A stretch of 64,000 bases of DNA from Aplectana chamaeleonis. Its lineage: Eukaryota > Nematoda > Chromadorea > Rhabditida > Cosmocercidae. Position numbers and translations under genes: made by a program. Under the pieces are notes generated by a model. That model had not been told where the DNA came from and searched no databases. It saw only the letters and a list, made by a program, of their open reading frames with translations. Numbering within the stretch: the stretch's first letter is position 1; each line of letters begins with the position of its first letter. Shown piece by piece: positions 9,485 through 19,398 of the stretch. Location: positions 62,001 through 126,000 of the forward strand of contig JAPDOI010001375.1 in assembly GCA_029168955.1 (NCBI GenBank), given 5' to 3'.

Positions 9485-11596
9485 GTACGGACTAAGAAGA
9501 AACTTTGCGACGCGGATTCTTTTGTCAAGTGCATCCAGGACGCTTCGAAAGAGGCACTCCCGGTTGTACAGCCTAAGAAGAAGTTCGCCTACGTCTCAGA
9601 AGAAACAACATCTACCTACAACAGAGTATGTGCTCTCCGAACTGCAGGAAACTTCGTGGAGGAGAAGCGTCTGAGGAGGAAGTTGCGTCGGCAGCTTCAA
9701 AGGGACCGCGAACGAGAGTGGACGTGTAGAGCTAAGGAGTTCGAGAAGGCTTGGGAGGAGAAGAATCCGAAGAAAGCCTACACGTTGCTGCGACAGTATA
9801 GCGGGAAGATGAAGAGATGTTCTCCTGTCTTGAACACTACCAATGGAGTTGCAGTTGGTGATGCGACGCTGCCAATATGGAAGGATTACTTCAGTTCACT
9901 ACTGAATCGTCCAGCGCTATCAGTACCTGAGCTCCCGCATGTTCAGAGAGCACATTACGATGTCAGTGAGGAACCGCCGACTGAGTCTGAAGTTTTGGAT
10001 TGTGTCCGGAAAATGAAGAATGGAAAGGCAGGTGGAGATGACAACATCACTGCTGAAATGCTGAAAGCTCTTCCTCCGTCTGGGATTCGTGAAATGACCA
10101 ACACCATCCGTGCCATATGGATGAGCGAAAGGATACCCGATTCGTGGAGACATGCGATCATCGTACCTCTTCACAAGAAGCTATCCGTCACGGATCCTAA
10201 GAACTACAGAGGAATCTCTCTACTTCGTGTCATGTACAAGGTTTTAGAACGTATCATTCTCGAGCGACTTATCAAACATCGTGAAGGAACGACCAGAGAT
10301 GAGCCAGCCGGTTTTCGACCTGGAAGATCGACCATCGACCAAGTGTTCGTCGTGAGAAGGTTAATTGAATCGTGGCAGCGGTTTTCGAAGCCATTACAGC
10401 TTGCTTTTTTGGACTTTGAAGCCGCGTTCGACTCTCCTCATCGTGATCGATTGCTCAATGCTCTGCGAGCAGATGGAGTCCCGGAAAAGTATGTTCGGTT
10501 AATCGAGGACATGAACAAAGGAACAACAGCAGCAGTTCGTACACCTGTCGGATTTACGTCAGCTTTCGAGGTGAAAACAGGAGTAAGGCAAGGAGCCGTT
10601 GCAGGACCTTTTCTTTTCAACTTCGCCGTTGATGACATCATGCGTAGAGTTGCAGAACAGTTTCCTGCGGATGTGATCCTAACACCATCAGGACGCTCCC
10701 TTGTCGACCTGGAGTACGCCGACGACATTGTGTTATTCGCTGAAAACAACGCAAAACTGCAAAGGATTGTGAACCTCGTTTGGAAGTATGCCGCAGCCTA
10801 TGGACTTCGTCTTCGTCCCGACAAATGTAAGCAGATGTGGGTCTCTCAGAGGCCTTCAACTGGAGTTTGTGTGGACGGACAACGTATCGAACTGGTGGAC
10901 GATTTCTGTTATTTGGGCTGTTTGCTGAAGAACGATGGTAGTTATGCAGCGGATATTCGACAACGATGTGCGAAAGCTACGTCTGCATTCAATTCTCTAA
11001 CCAAGTGTTTGTGGTCTACCACCATCGCGAAGGAAGTCAAGTTGCGCGTCTACCTATCCGCTATTCGCCCTATCATGATGTACGGATCGGAGACGTGGGC
11101 AGCACCGAAAACGCAGATGGAAAGGTTGGATTGCACGGAGAGGAAGCTTTTTAGGCGTTTGCTTGGTTATTTCTGGCCGCGTGTATGCCATAACGAAGAC
11201 CTTTACAAGGAAATCGACGCAGTACATCAACGCTTGACACGAGGGAGGTGCCAGCATCTCCTAACGCCATCTCAAGCAGCAATGGAAAGTCGACTTCGAC
11301 TGCTCGGGCATATACTAAGAAGAGCGCCGGATCGTCTCGTACAACACGCTTTAAAAATGCTTCCAAATCCTGTCTGGAAACGGCCACCTGGGCGTAGGCG
11401 AAAGTTCTGGACGGATGTGGTTAAAGAGGATTTAAAGTCACTCGGCATCGAAAGACAGTTCAGGCGCGATGTTTCGTTTCGCAGGAAATGGAATAGTGAC
11501 AGCTGGATGGAATGTGTTCAAATTGTGGCTGAAGACCGTGAAAAATGGACACGGCTGACTACTAGGACGGCACACCTCGGTGAAGATGCGGAATGA
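9485..11596 (+). pseudogene. RTE reverse transcriptase region
   Basis: Open from just after a TGA (9482-9484) to the TGA at 11594-11596. Copy 2 has GGA at the nonsense position. Motifs: MKNGKAGGDDNITAEML (motif 0), DPKNYRGISLLRVMYKVLERI, AGFRPGRSTIDQVF, LAFLDFEAAFDSPHRD (motif A), GVRQGAVAGPFLFNFAVDDIM (motif B), LEYADDIVLFAEN (motif C), and a long C-terminal domain with RLLGHILRRAPDRL, RPPGRRRKFW and TRTAHLGEDAE, typical of RTE. The two lesions upstream prevent translation of an intact EN-RT polyprotein, but the RT itself is uninterrupted. Confidence 0.93.
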
Positions 11597-11637
11597 CCGC
11601 GTCAGGCGAAAGCCAACCGATTAAGTCAAGTAAGTCA

Positions 11638-11649
11638 ATTGTGGCACTG
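11638..11649. repeat. Target-site duplication, right (RTE copy 1)
   Basis: Exact repeat of 8348-8359, immediately after the AAGTCA tail. Confidence 0.93.
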
Positions 11650-11832
11650 AAGCATTCACATCAATATTTCACATCACGGGCGTTCAATCAATGAAATGTT
11701 TAAAAACATGGTTTCTCATGCGGATTTCATATCGAATTTATAATCTCATTGGTCACGAATACATTATTTTCAGATATCGTTACATGTAGCAAACTATGGA
11801 CAATATCATGTCCATCAATAATCATTCGGTTC

Positions 11833-11982
11833 TATCCTAGAAGGGGGGCACTCAGGATTAAATCATAAAAAAAAGAGGTAAAGCTACTCGATGGCGGTAT
11901 TGATCAGTGTACTTATAAACTATAAAAATACTTCAGTCATTGGTACATTTTCGTCCAATCCTGAGTGCTCCCCATCTAGGAT
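11833..11982. mobile_element. 150-bp TA-flanked inverted-repeat MITE
   Basis: The left arm TATCCTAGAAGGGGGGCACT and the right arm (reverse complement TATCCTAGATGGGGAGCACT) are about 27 bp each, with TA at both outer ends. The interior is AT-rich and non-coding. Confidence 0.75.
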
Positions 11983-12136
11983 AAACCCAAGTACATTCGG
12001 ACCTGGTATTAAATATCAATATATCAAAACTCTAACTCTACTTATCACAATACAATTAATACATTATGATAAAACATTTCATATGTAAAAGACATCAACT
12101 AAATGGAAAATTTCTTCTTTTTGAATCGAGCAAAAT

Positions 12137-12202
12137 CTACCTCACATCATTGCTCTGCGGGTCAATTTCTCCACTTTGACTGATTCTGGGTGTACCGTGC
12201 CT
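12137..12202 (-). CDS. Host-like gene on minus strand, terminal exon candidate
   Basis: Third exon of a predicted minus-strand gene. The acceptor is CTATTTTTTCTCAG, the exon opens in phase 0, and it reads RHGTPRISQSGEIDPQSNDVR to a TAG at 12137-12139. A possible donor (GAG|GTAGAT) overlaps the stop, so continuation into a further exon cannot be excluded. The protein family is not recognised. Confidence 0.45.
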   Translation of the reverse strand, partial: RHGTPRISQSGEIDPQSNDVR

Positions 12203-12265
12203 CTGAGAAAAAATAGATTTTTTGCAGAATTAAGTAGTAAATACAAAAAATATCAGCTCACTTAC

Positions 12266-12329
12266 ATTATTAGGTATCCATTGGAAGGTTCTGTCGTCGT
12301 CGCGGAACTTGTAGCTGCGCATGTCTCTC
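12266..12329 (-). CDS. Host-like gene on minus strand, internal exon
   Basis: A 64-nt exon bounded by TATTATTTCAG and AAT|GTAAGTGAGC. It joins the upstream exon in phase (CT+G = Leu) and encodes RDMRSYKFRDDDRTFQWIPNN. Arg/Asp-rich, soluble-looking. It ends in phase 0, matching the next exon. Confidence 0.55.
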
Positions 12330-12430
12330 CTGAAATAATACTGTATTACTTCTTCAGTAGAAAAAGTGAGCAATCGGAAAATATGTTCGTATATGCTTAG
12401 GAAATCACCGTAAACCTTAGGTTAACTTAC

Positions 12431-12544
12431 AGCGCCTTCTGCAGAGACCTGAATAGCTCGCCATTTAATTTAATTCGATCCCTCACCAGTGCATCTAACG
12501 ACGTCCGGCGCTCGTGTTCCGTCCGACCGAGACCCTTGTAGAAG
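12431..12544 (-). CDS. Host-like gene on minus strand, exon of unknown protein
   Basis: A 114-nt exon with acceptor ACAGCACATTTCAG and donor GGCGCT|GTAAGTTAAC, both strong for a nematode. It encodes FYKGLGRTEHERRTSLDALV and RDRIKLNGELFRSLQKAL, a likely amphipathic helical stretch. Joined to the next two exons it gives a C-terminal segment of about 80 residues (through ...IDPQSNDVR). Its upstream exon is unclear: sequence ending GAG|GTACTT at 12609 supplies two bases in phase but contains stops, so the start codon was not located. I do not recognise the family. A small helical subunit is a guess only. Confidence 0.5.
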
Positions 12545-12665
12545 CTGAAATGTGCTGTATAAATCAAATGACTCCCAAAGAAAAAATCCCGAATTACTAA
12601 TCAAGTACCTCGACTCCGTAGACACTTTTCAAAATCACTAACGAATCACTCGCGGATCATCTTCC

Positions 12666-12754
12666 ATGTTCCTTCGCCCATTCCCCAGCCACTCCAAAAC
12701 GGCGGATCTTCTTCTGCTTCGGTCCTCTAACATCTCAAAAAAGATTCGGATTGT
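12666..12754 (+). CDS. Possible first exon of a divergent plus-strand gene
   Basis: The ATG at 12666 opens 29 to 30 codons (MFLRPFPSHSKTADLLLLRS, then SNISKKIRI) ending at a strong donor, GATT|GTAAGTATC. The segment is basic and leucine-rich. It is divergent from the minus-strand gene at 12137-12544, and the two could share a promoter. A link to the D-AKAP2-like gene 16 kb downstream is possible but there is no direct evidence. Confidence 0.25.
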
Positions 12755-13744
12755 AAGTATCTCAAGGAAAACTTATAAGTCAAGTTGGCAATTTTGTTCA
12801 AGATTTTCTAACTGTACCCTAAAAAATAAGACACCTATTCCACAACTTGGAACTAGCATTCTTTCCGTCTGGGATACGCCCGAGGAAAAGATCAGCAAAC
12901 AATTAAAAATAGTATTTTACCTCCATAGGCGCGTACTCTGTGTGGACCGGTTTCGGAATGAAAGCATGCGTACCAACGGAAAATTTCTCCATCTGGAAAA
13001 CATATATTATATTATACAGGAGCGGGGTAAAATAAGAAATGAAGAAGTACGTGTAGGGAAAAAACATTTAATAAAGGGCACCTGGCAGACCAAAATTATT
13101 TTGCCAGCGAAACAAAACTATAATGTTACATACTCGATTTAAAACTGTTCAGAGATTCAAATACCCGGCCGAATATTCCTTTATTATTTGGCAGATTCTT
13201 TATTCGGATAAAATTACAGTTATTGAATTTCATCGAATATAATTCATATTTTTTTAATTCACAGAGACATTCGAAATTTGAGATTAAGAGATGAGCGATT
13301 TTTTTCATTTAATTTTTTAGACTAATTTGAGGTGTTGCAAAATATTTTTATAAATATATTCAATCATTTGGAATATTGTCCCGGCTGCAAAAAAAAGTTG
13401 AGGAAAAAGTCATCATGCACGGTGCGGATGACGGAGGCGTATCGAATTATAACACGTTGACGTGAGGATGGTGATGATGGAGGTGTGATTGCGCGGGAAT
13501 TGCAGTGCGAGTCATTAACACCTCACAGGGATACTCGTGGGTACACCTAAGGCACACATAATACATTATTATGTGCTGCCTCGCCGAATGATAACGAGGT
13601 CGCACGAACAGTCTAGCTAACGGGTCACAGCAATCACGTACGTAAACTTCATCGTAGTTTCGAATCACAGAAGAAAATGAAAGCAAGAGCAAAAAAAAAG
13701 AAATCAATGCAGAGGTGAGAGACGCCAACATTGATTATTTGAGA
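12755..13744. other. AT-rich, no gene recognised
   Basis: No convincing exon on either strand. The longer frames here (12666-13142 read through the donor; 13447-13731 minus) have low-complexity or mixed composition. Confidence 0.4.
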
Positions 13745-13930
13745 ACAGCGGGTGACTGGCTCGCAAAGTGCTCGCGACCCGCTGTACCATCACCACTCGC
13801 GCTCCTGACCCGCTATACCGATAGCGGGTGGCGAGCGGAGACGAGGGGGCAGCGGGTGGCGAGCACTTCAAAATGAGGGGTGAGCGGGTGGCGAGCAAGG
13901 CCCGAAATGCGCGCGGGTCGCGAGCACCGA
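13745..13930. repeat. GCGGGTGGCGAGC foldback repeat (copy 2)
   Basis: Repeats of GCGGGTGGCGAGC, plus an inverted pair GCTCGCGACCCGC / GCGGGTCGCGAGC near the two ends (about 13770 and 13912), form a GC-rich hairpin. The motif set is the same as at 8010-8180. Confidence 0.75.
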
Positions 13931-13939
13931 GTTCCTGAG

Positions 13940-14100
13940 TACATAAGATAGGAGCAGCCGATAATCCACTTTGCCCAGACTGCAGGCTTGAGGAACACAC
14001 AGTACCTCACATGTTCTCTTGCTCTGGAAAGCCAACGCACCTCACAATAGAAGATCTCTGGCTCAAAGCAGTGGAAGTAGCCCATTTCCTGTCACTTTAA
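13940..14100 (+). pseudogene. LINE C-terminal CCHC fragment
   Basis: The frame reads VHKIGAADNPLCPDC, then EEHTVPHMFSC and HLTIEDLWLKAVEVAHFLSL, ending at TAA 14098-14100. The C-x2-C...H...C pattern and the closing 'DLW....VA.FL.L' match the C-termini of the minus-strand LINEs at 15 kb and 50 kb. It begins directly after the GC-rich foldback and is followed by an A-rich 3' region (14101-14180). It overlaps, rather than continues, the protein at 8010, so it is a separate copy. Confidence 0.8.
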
Positions 14101-14656
14101 TTATGCAATAATGAATTTGAAATGTAAAAAAAAGAAAAAGAATTTAAAAAAAATGAAATTAAAAAAAAAGATCAAATAACAAAAAAGAGGGTGGAAAAAC
14201 GCCCCACTCAGAGATCCTTCAAAGAAGAGGATCCCAGAAATTGGATCCAGGATCAGTGTGTATGGTGGATGATGGGCAACAACAACAACATGAATACGCA
14301 GCATTGAGGTCTCAAGCTTTGCCAGCTATCTCCACATGGTTCAAACTTTGGACTGAAAAGAAAAAACCAAGTGCGGTTTTCTGCGCGGACGCTGCCTTTA
14401 AAGTAAGTGTGTGAGAACAAAAACAACAAAAAAGAACACGCAAAAAGAAGACCTACACAAAAAAACGATTCTTGGATGGAAAAACATCCCTATTACAGCC
14501 CTGTTGATCTATCTCAACGAAAAAAGAACTAATGAAAAAGCTAAATCTGGGATTTGAATAAAATTTTCGAGACGTGCCACCTAAACTGGCTTCAAATATG
14601 CGCTACCAGCCCTATGTGGAAATGACTTCACCCTTGCGCTGGTAATTGGACGACTG
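14101..14656. other. A-rich LINE 3' region and unassigned sequence
   Basis: A-rich runs (14125-14190) look like a LINE 3' tail. A lone MITE half-site (GCTGCCTTTAAAG at about 14390) has no identified partner. No gene seen. Confidence 0.4.
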
Positions 14657-15117
14657 ACAAGGGACTACTTTCAGTCAGCGTAGTCATTCCGGATGAAGTA
14701 TGGTTTTCTAGAACCGTTTTTGGCATAGAATCCGATTACAGTCTCTGCAGCTGCCCAAAACCACTGAAAAAAAGTTATATGCGGTTTTCAAAGTCTGGCG
14801 GCAACGCCATGAAATTTTAAGGGTGTTTTGAAAAAAATTTCGGATTCGGCTCCAAACTTGTACGCAGGGGTAATCTAGGGTGGTGAACACGAATCTGGAG
14901 TCCGTTTGTCGAAATTCTCAGGTTTACTGTAGGTTACGGTAGGTAAAGGGCCATTTAGGGGGCAAAACCTACCTTATTGTTAGTATTTTGAAAATTGAAT
15001 CCGAAAGTGGTTTTAGGCAGCTGTGAAGATATGAATCGGATTCTACGTCAAAACGGTTCTAGAAAAGTACGTTTCATTCCGAATGGCCAGGCTGGCTAAA
15101 AGTAGTTCCCTTGTCGG
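14657..15117. mobile_element. 461-bp inverted-repeat MITE at the LINE B 3' end
   Basis: The left arm starts TGACAAGGGACTACTTTCAG and the right arm's reverse complement starts CGACAAGGGAACTACTTTTA. Similarity continues for about 115 bp per arm, including TTTCTAGAACCGTTTT and AGAATCCGATT. The interior is non-coding. Confidence 0.8.
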
Positions 15118-15336
15118 ATATATTTTCATTCATTCACCCCTTGTTCTTCTCCTTCTTCTGCAGCCACAGAGAGGGTTCTGTCATAGACTGAGGAACTGAG
15201 CCACAAGCGTCGGATTCGTCCACAGATCTACTGTCGTTAACGATGTCGGTCTCATCGGGCAGTTGAAAACGTGCGCAGTAGTATGCCCTTTATTACCACA
15301 ATCCGAGCACTCGTCAGGTCTGCTGCTATCAATCTT

Positions 15337-15685
15337 GTTGTGTACGGTACACAATCGGCGTGCAAAAATTTATTATCCAAAAGGGTGCCACAACGTAGGT
15401 GGCTAGTGCAAAATGTACAGCAAGAATAACAGTGAGTAGTGAGGCGAGTGGTTGGCTGCTAGGCGTAGTAGTGGTGACGTGGCGTCGAGGCGTGGAGTAG
15501 AGCGGTGGTGGTGCAGGAACGGCGTGGTAGACGAATCCCAATAGGATCTGTAACAGTGCGGCGGCAGGGGTTGATATAGCGCGGTGGGTGCTCTGTGATT
15601 GGCCGGTTTTCGCGCCTAGATCAAAACCCACCCACATGGTGATCAGTCTATAAATCAACTGATGTTTGATTTCCCATCACAACAG
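15337..15685. mobile_element. 349-bp insertion in LINE B with 5-bp direct repeats
   Basis: The LINE protein is interrupted between SYLHKI and DSSRPDEC. ATCTT occurs on both sides (15332-15336 and 15686-15690). The ends share a short inverted repeat (GTTGTG.../...CACAAC). The interior has no long coding frame. It looks like a non-autonomous DNA element, family unknown. Confidence 0.6.
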
Positions 15686-16047
15686 ATCTTATGTAAATAA
15701 GACATAAGCATGGGGGAGTGCCCGCAGCGCAACGAGGCAAGGGTGCACCTGGCATGCCTACCGAGTTCCGTCTCGGTTTCGCTGACCTCAGGCGGCACGA
15801 CTCCGAGAATGGAGTTTACGGCGGCCTTGCATAACTGATCCTTGACGAATTGGGTATGCTCAGCACGTAAGAGACGGAGGCGTTCTTGTTGTGCGTTGGC
15901 CCATCTCTGTATATTGATTTTCGTGGGAGCATCAGCAAACGGCTTTCTTATACCTCTCTCTCTCTCACGGGGTCTAATACTCTTCGCGACGGATGATTTG
16001 GCTGCTTCAGAATGTTTATGTACAGCTGTTGCGCGTGGAGTTGGCAA
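15655..16047 (-). pseudogene. LINE B, region between RT and CCHC
   Basis: The family's basic linker is visible: FADAPTKINIQRWANAQQER, LRAEHTQFVKDQL, AAVNSILGVVPPEVSE, CTLASLRCGHSPMLMSYLHK. The frame ends where the 349-bp insertion starts. It is separated from the RT part by a frameshift near 16050. The remaining CCHC sequence (about 15180-15336, minus) lies beyond the insertion. Confidence 0.75.
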
Positions 16048-16053
16048 TGGTCC

Positions 16054-16737
16054 TTAACTGGCAGGATGCGAGCTTCGGCGTGTAGGTGCTCTACTGGAGA
16101 GCTTGCCTGTTGCGATTCGCAGTGCTCCATTTTGGATGCGCTGCAGCTTGGACCAGGATATGTCCGACACGATATGCTGCCAGACTGGTGCAGCATACTC
16201 CAGGGCGGGCTGTACGATGGCCTTGTACGTGGTCAGGATCGTTTCTTTACTGCACCCCCAGGAGGTTCCACCGAGAGCACGTAGGACGTTGAGTCTTGTT
16301 TTCACTGTAGCTTGCTTCTGCTCAGTGTTCTTATGAAACTTCAACGAAGGATCCAACACGAGTCCGAGTAGCTTAGGGAAGCGGGCGGCCGGCAAGCGAG
16401 TTTCGTCCCATTTCACCATGGGATGAGCTCTGTGCTCCGCAGGATCAGTGGAAAAGGCGGTGACGGATGGTTTAGCAGCAGAAACCGTGAGCATTTTGCT
16501 ATCGAGAAAACATTTCAACTCGATCAAGTAGTCATTGATCTTACTGGCAGCTACACTTATGTCGCGATCCCGGCATAGTATAGTAATATCATCCGCATAT
16601 GCAACGACCTTGATGTCTTGGGATGGAACGGGTAGATCTTCAATATACAGACTAAAAAGAGCAGGCGATAAAACTCCTCCTTGAGGTACGCCGGCGTCAA
16701 TTGGGATGCTATTGGAGACGTGCCCTTGAAATAGCAC
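16054..16737 (-). pseudogene. LINE B, RT palm and thumb
   Basis: Encodes IDAGVPQGGVLSPALFSLYI (motif B), VVAYADDITILC (motif C with YADD), and the connection AAPVWQHIV with LQRIQNGALRIATG. It is continuous with the upstream RT frame (16709-17437) except for a frameshift around 16735 that also scrambles the KRWITAF segment. The catalytic Asp pair is intact, but the copy cannot make a full protein. Confidence 0.85.
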
Positions 16738-17437
16738 ATTTGCCCGACGTCCTTTGGTGAATGCGGTTATCCACCGCTTTCGCCAGGGCGGAATGGTAGA
16801 CCATAACAGGCTCCGACAAAATGCCCAAGTTTACAGTGTCAAAAGCCTTCGTTAGGTCGAGGGGTACACCTACGGTTCGATGAGGTTTCATGGCATTGAA
16901 GCCGTCCAAAACATAGCTCACAATTTCCAGCAGGGCCGTAGTGGTGGAATGTAGCTTACGGAAACCATGTTGATGCTTTTGTTTGCTATTATGTTCGGCG
17001 AGCTCCTCCACAGCCAATTTTTCGGCAACTTTGGCAATAGGTGAGAGAAGACTGATTGGCCTGTAACCTTTTGCCGTGGATGGTGATATACCCGGCTTCG
17101 GCAATGGGATGACGCGTGCCACTTTCCAATCTTGAGGTAATGTACAGGTGCGAAACGATGTATTAATGACGTCAGCGAGCAGGGGTAGTAGTTCACTTGG
17201 CAGTCTCTTTAGAACTGCTGAGCTCAAACCATCTGGCTCTACTGCCTTCGAGTTACTCATTTCCTTGATCACCTTCTCGACGGGCGTGACTGCATCATCT
17301 TCAGCCATGAGTGGCAATTTACAGAGTTCCCGCACAGTAATTCTATTCTGCTTCTCTCTTTTTGTTATAGTTATGAAAAAATGCTTCCCAAGAGCATTCG
17401 CGGCCTCTTTCCCTGACTTCTTCTTCTGCAGCCTCAA
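16709..17437 (-). pseudogene. LINE B, RT fingers
   Basis: Contains NSKAVEPDGLSSAVLKRLPS (motif 0), GYRPISLLSPIAKVAEKLAV, HGFRKLHSTTTALLEI and VGVPLDLTKAFDTVNLG (motif A). After NLGILSE the frame is lost. This is the 5'-most part of the truncated copy. The first residues (MRLQKKK) belong to LINE A's 3' tail, so the apparent start is a junction artefact. Confidence 0.85.
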
Positions 17438-17506
17438 AGTGGTTTTTTTGTCATAGGTTGAGGAACTGGGCGGCCTTCACAGGATTCGTCCAAAGGTTTA
17501 TTGTGG

Positions 17507-18727
17507 TTAAGGAGGTAGGTCTCTTCGGGCACATGAATCGTGTCCGGGAGCACCACAGTCTGGTCGGCTGCTGTCGATCTTGTTGACGTAAGACATGAGC
17601 AGAATAGAGTGACCACAGCGCAGCGAGGCAAGAGCACATCTGGCTCGTCTGCCGAGTTGAGACTCGGACTCGCAAAGCCGAGGCGGCACTGCTCTTAAGA
17701 TAGGGTTCACAGCCGCCTTCGTTAGATATCCTCGAACAAACTGGGTGTGCTCCTCACGCAGAATACGAATCCTTTCCATGTTGGAGTCGGCCCATCTCTG
17801 TGCATCAACTTTACGAGGAGCATCGGCGAACGGCGTCCTATTCGACCTCTCTCTAATGGGCTTCATGATTCTCTTTGTCGGATGATTCGGCTGTCTCAGA
17901 ACATTAATATACATCTGCTGTGCCTGGAGTTCACAATGCTCCTTGACCGGCAATGTGCAGGCCTCCGCGTGAAGATGTTCTATTAGGGAGCTCCTTGCAC
18001 AACCGGTAGCAATTCTAAGCGCAGCATTCTGCACACGCTGCAGCTTATTCCAGGAGCTGTCAGAGACCAGGTGCTGCCACACTGGTGCCGCATATTCCAG
18101 AGCCGGCTGAAGTATTGCTCTGTAGGTTCTCGTTATAGTCTCTCGGCTGCTTCCCCATGATGTTCCTCCGAGAGCTCTCAAGATATTAAGCTTAGCCTTG
18201 ACGACTGTTTGTTTCTGTTCCGCGTTTTTGTGGAACTTCAGTGACGGATCAAGAATAAGGCCAAGCAGCTTGAGGAATTTTGCTGCTGGCAACAGGTCAC
18301 CATCCCATTTGACATCTGTATGGGCACTGTGTTCCTTAGTGTTTGTTGTAAACACTGAAACAGAGGATTTTGCAGCGGAGACTGTGAGCATCATTTTATC
18401 GAGGAAGAGCTTCAACTCGACGAGATAGGCGCTGATCTTGTTAGCGGCTATCTGCAGGTCACGATCCTGGCACATGATGGTGATGTCGTCGGCATACATA
18501 ACAATCTTTACATCATTGGGAGGCTCGGGAATGTCCTCAAGATACAGGCTGAATAGGGCAGGGGACAACACTCCGCCTTGCGGAACACCGGCTGCTATTG
18601 GAATGCTATCGGATACGTGATTCTGGAACAGAACCTTAGCCCGGCGGCCTTTCGTGAACGCTGCAATCCATCGCTTCTGCCATGATGGTAGCGACGACTT
18701 GAGCAGTTTCTCGGACAGTAGTCCCAA
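17507..18727 (-). pseudogene. LINE A, RT palm to CCHC region
   Basis: Carries AAGVPQGGVLSPALFSLYLE (motif B), VMYADDITIMC (YADD), KFHKNAEQKQ, ALGGTSWGSS, YAAPVWQHLVSDSSW and RVQNAALRIATGCARSS. The linker RTPFADAPRKVDAQRWAD and SLRCGHSILLMSYVNKIDSS follow. The CCHC that should follow is damaged: after RPDC a short deletion shifts the frame, and the normal end (EETYLLNHNKPLDESCEG...) continues in another frame to about 17450. Confidence 0.88.
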
Positions 18728-18750
18728 GTTAACAGAGTCAAACGCTTTGC

Positions 18751-19395
18751 TCAGGTCGAGGGCGACGCCACCGTTCTCAGGGGCTTTCTCATGTTGAACC
18801 CATCGACCGCAAAGCTCACGATCTCCAACAAAGCAGTAGTAGTAGAGTGAAGTTTCCTAAACCCATGCTGATGCTGCTGTCGCTCATTTTGAACAGCCAG
18901 GTCCGTCACGATCAACTTTTCAGCTAATTTAGCGACGGGCGATAACAGGCTTATTGGTCGAAAGCCTTTTGCCGTGCTTGGGGACTTGCCTGGCTTTGGC
19001 AACGGTATCACATTGGCTGTCTTCCTTTCTTGGGGTAGAGTGCAGGTCCGGAAAGAAGTGTTAATGATATCTGCAAGCATCGGTAGAAGTTCCGTGGGAA
19101 GCTTCTTCAGGATGGCTGGGGAGATACCGTCAGGTCCGATAGCCTTCGAATTCCGCATTTCTTTGATAGCCTTCTCTACTTCTGTGAGAGTAAAGGCCTC
19201 AGAAGCGTTCATGAGCGGCAACTGGCTCAGCTCTCTAACCGTGACTCTGTTTTGAACGCCTCGCTTGGCACGTGTGATGAAAAAATTCTTGCCGAGTGCG
19301 TAAGCAGCCGCTTTCCCTGATTTGAAGACGTTCTTCTCGAACTCAATAGCGGAGCTCATCGGGGGAGCGGACTTGCCGGAAATTTTCCTCAACAC
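18751..19395 (-). pseudogene. LINE A, RT fingers
   Basis: Reads KAAAYALGKNFFITRAKRG, MRNSKAIGPDGISPAILKKL, GFRPISLLSPVAKLAEKL and QHGFRKLHSTTTALLEIVSF. It ends in a false stop after TVASPST because one base is missing at about 18768. Motif A (VALDLSKAFDSVNLGLL) lies in the next frame. The preceding part of the polyprotein (19402-20805) is in the same frame, separated only by the TAA at 19399. Confidence 0.88.
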
Positions 19396-19398
19396 TTT

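Larger units (their letters stand above)
8360..11637 (+). mobile_element. RTE-type LINE, full-length copy 1
   Basis: It starts TGGGGGTGTGTATACAAG and ends in a short AAGTCAAGTAAGTCA tail, with a 12-bp target duplication on both sides. Length is 3,278 bp. It encodes APE endonuclease then RT, with two lesions: a G-run one base shorter than in copy 2 at about 9392, and a TGA at 9482-9484. Copy 2 (39502-42779) is nearly identical, by eye about 99% in substitutions, so transposition was recent. Confidence 0.95.
15120..17424 (-). mobile_element. LINE B: 5'-truncated copy of the CCHC-type LINE
   Basis: A minus-strand copy starting within the linker before RT (the segment 'GKEAANALGKHF') and running through RT, CCHC end and GGCTGCAGAAGAAGGAGAAG 3' region. 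It is split by a 349-bp insertion (15337-15685) and by a frameshift near 16735. Its truncated 5' end directly abuts the 3' end of LINE A. Confidence 0.85.

Noticed and set aside
8010..13940. One LINE split by a 5.9-kb insertion
   Set aside because: The two parts overlap in protein coordinates and differ in sequence there, so they are separate copies.
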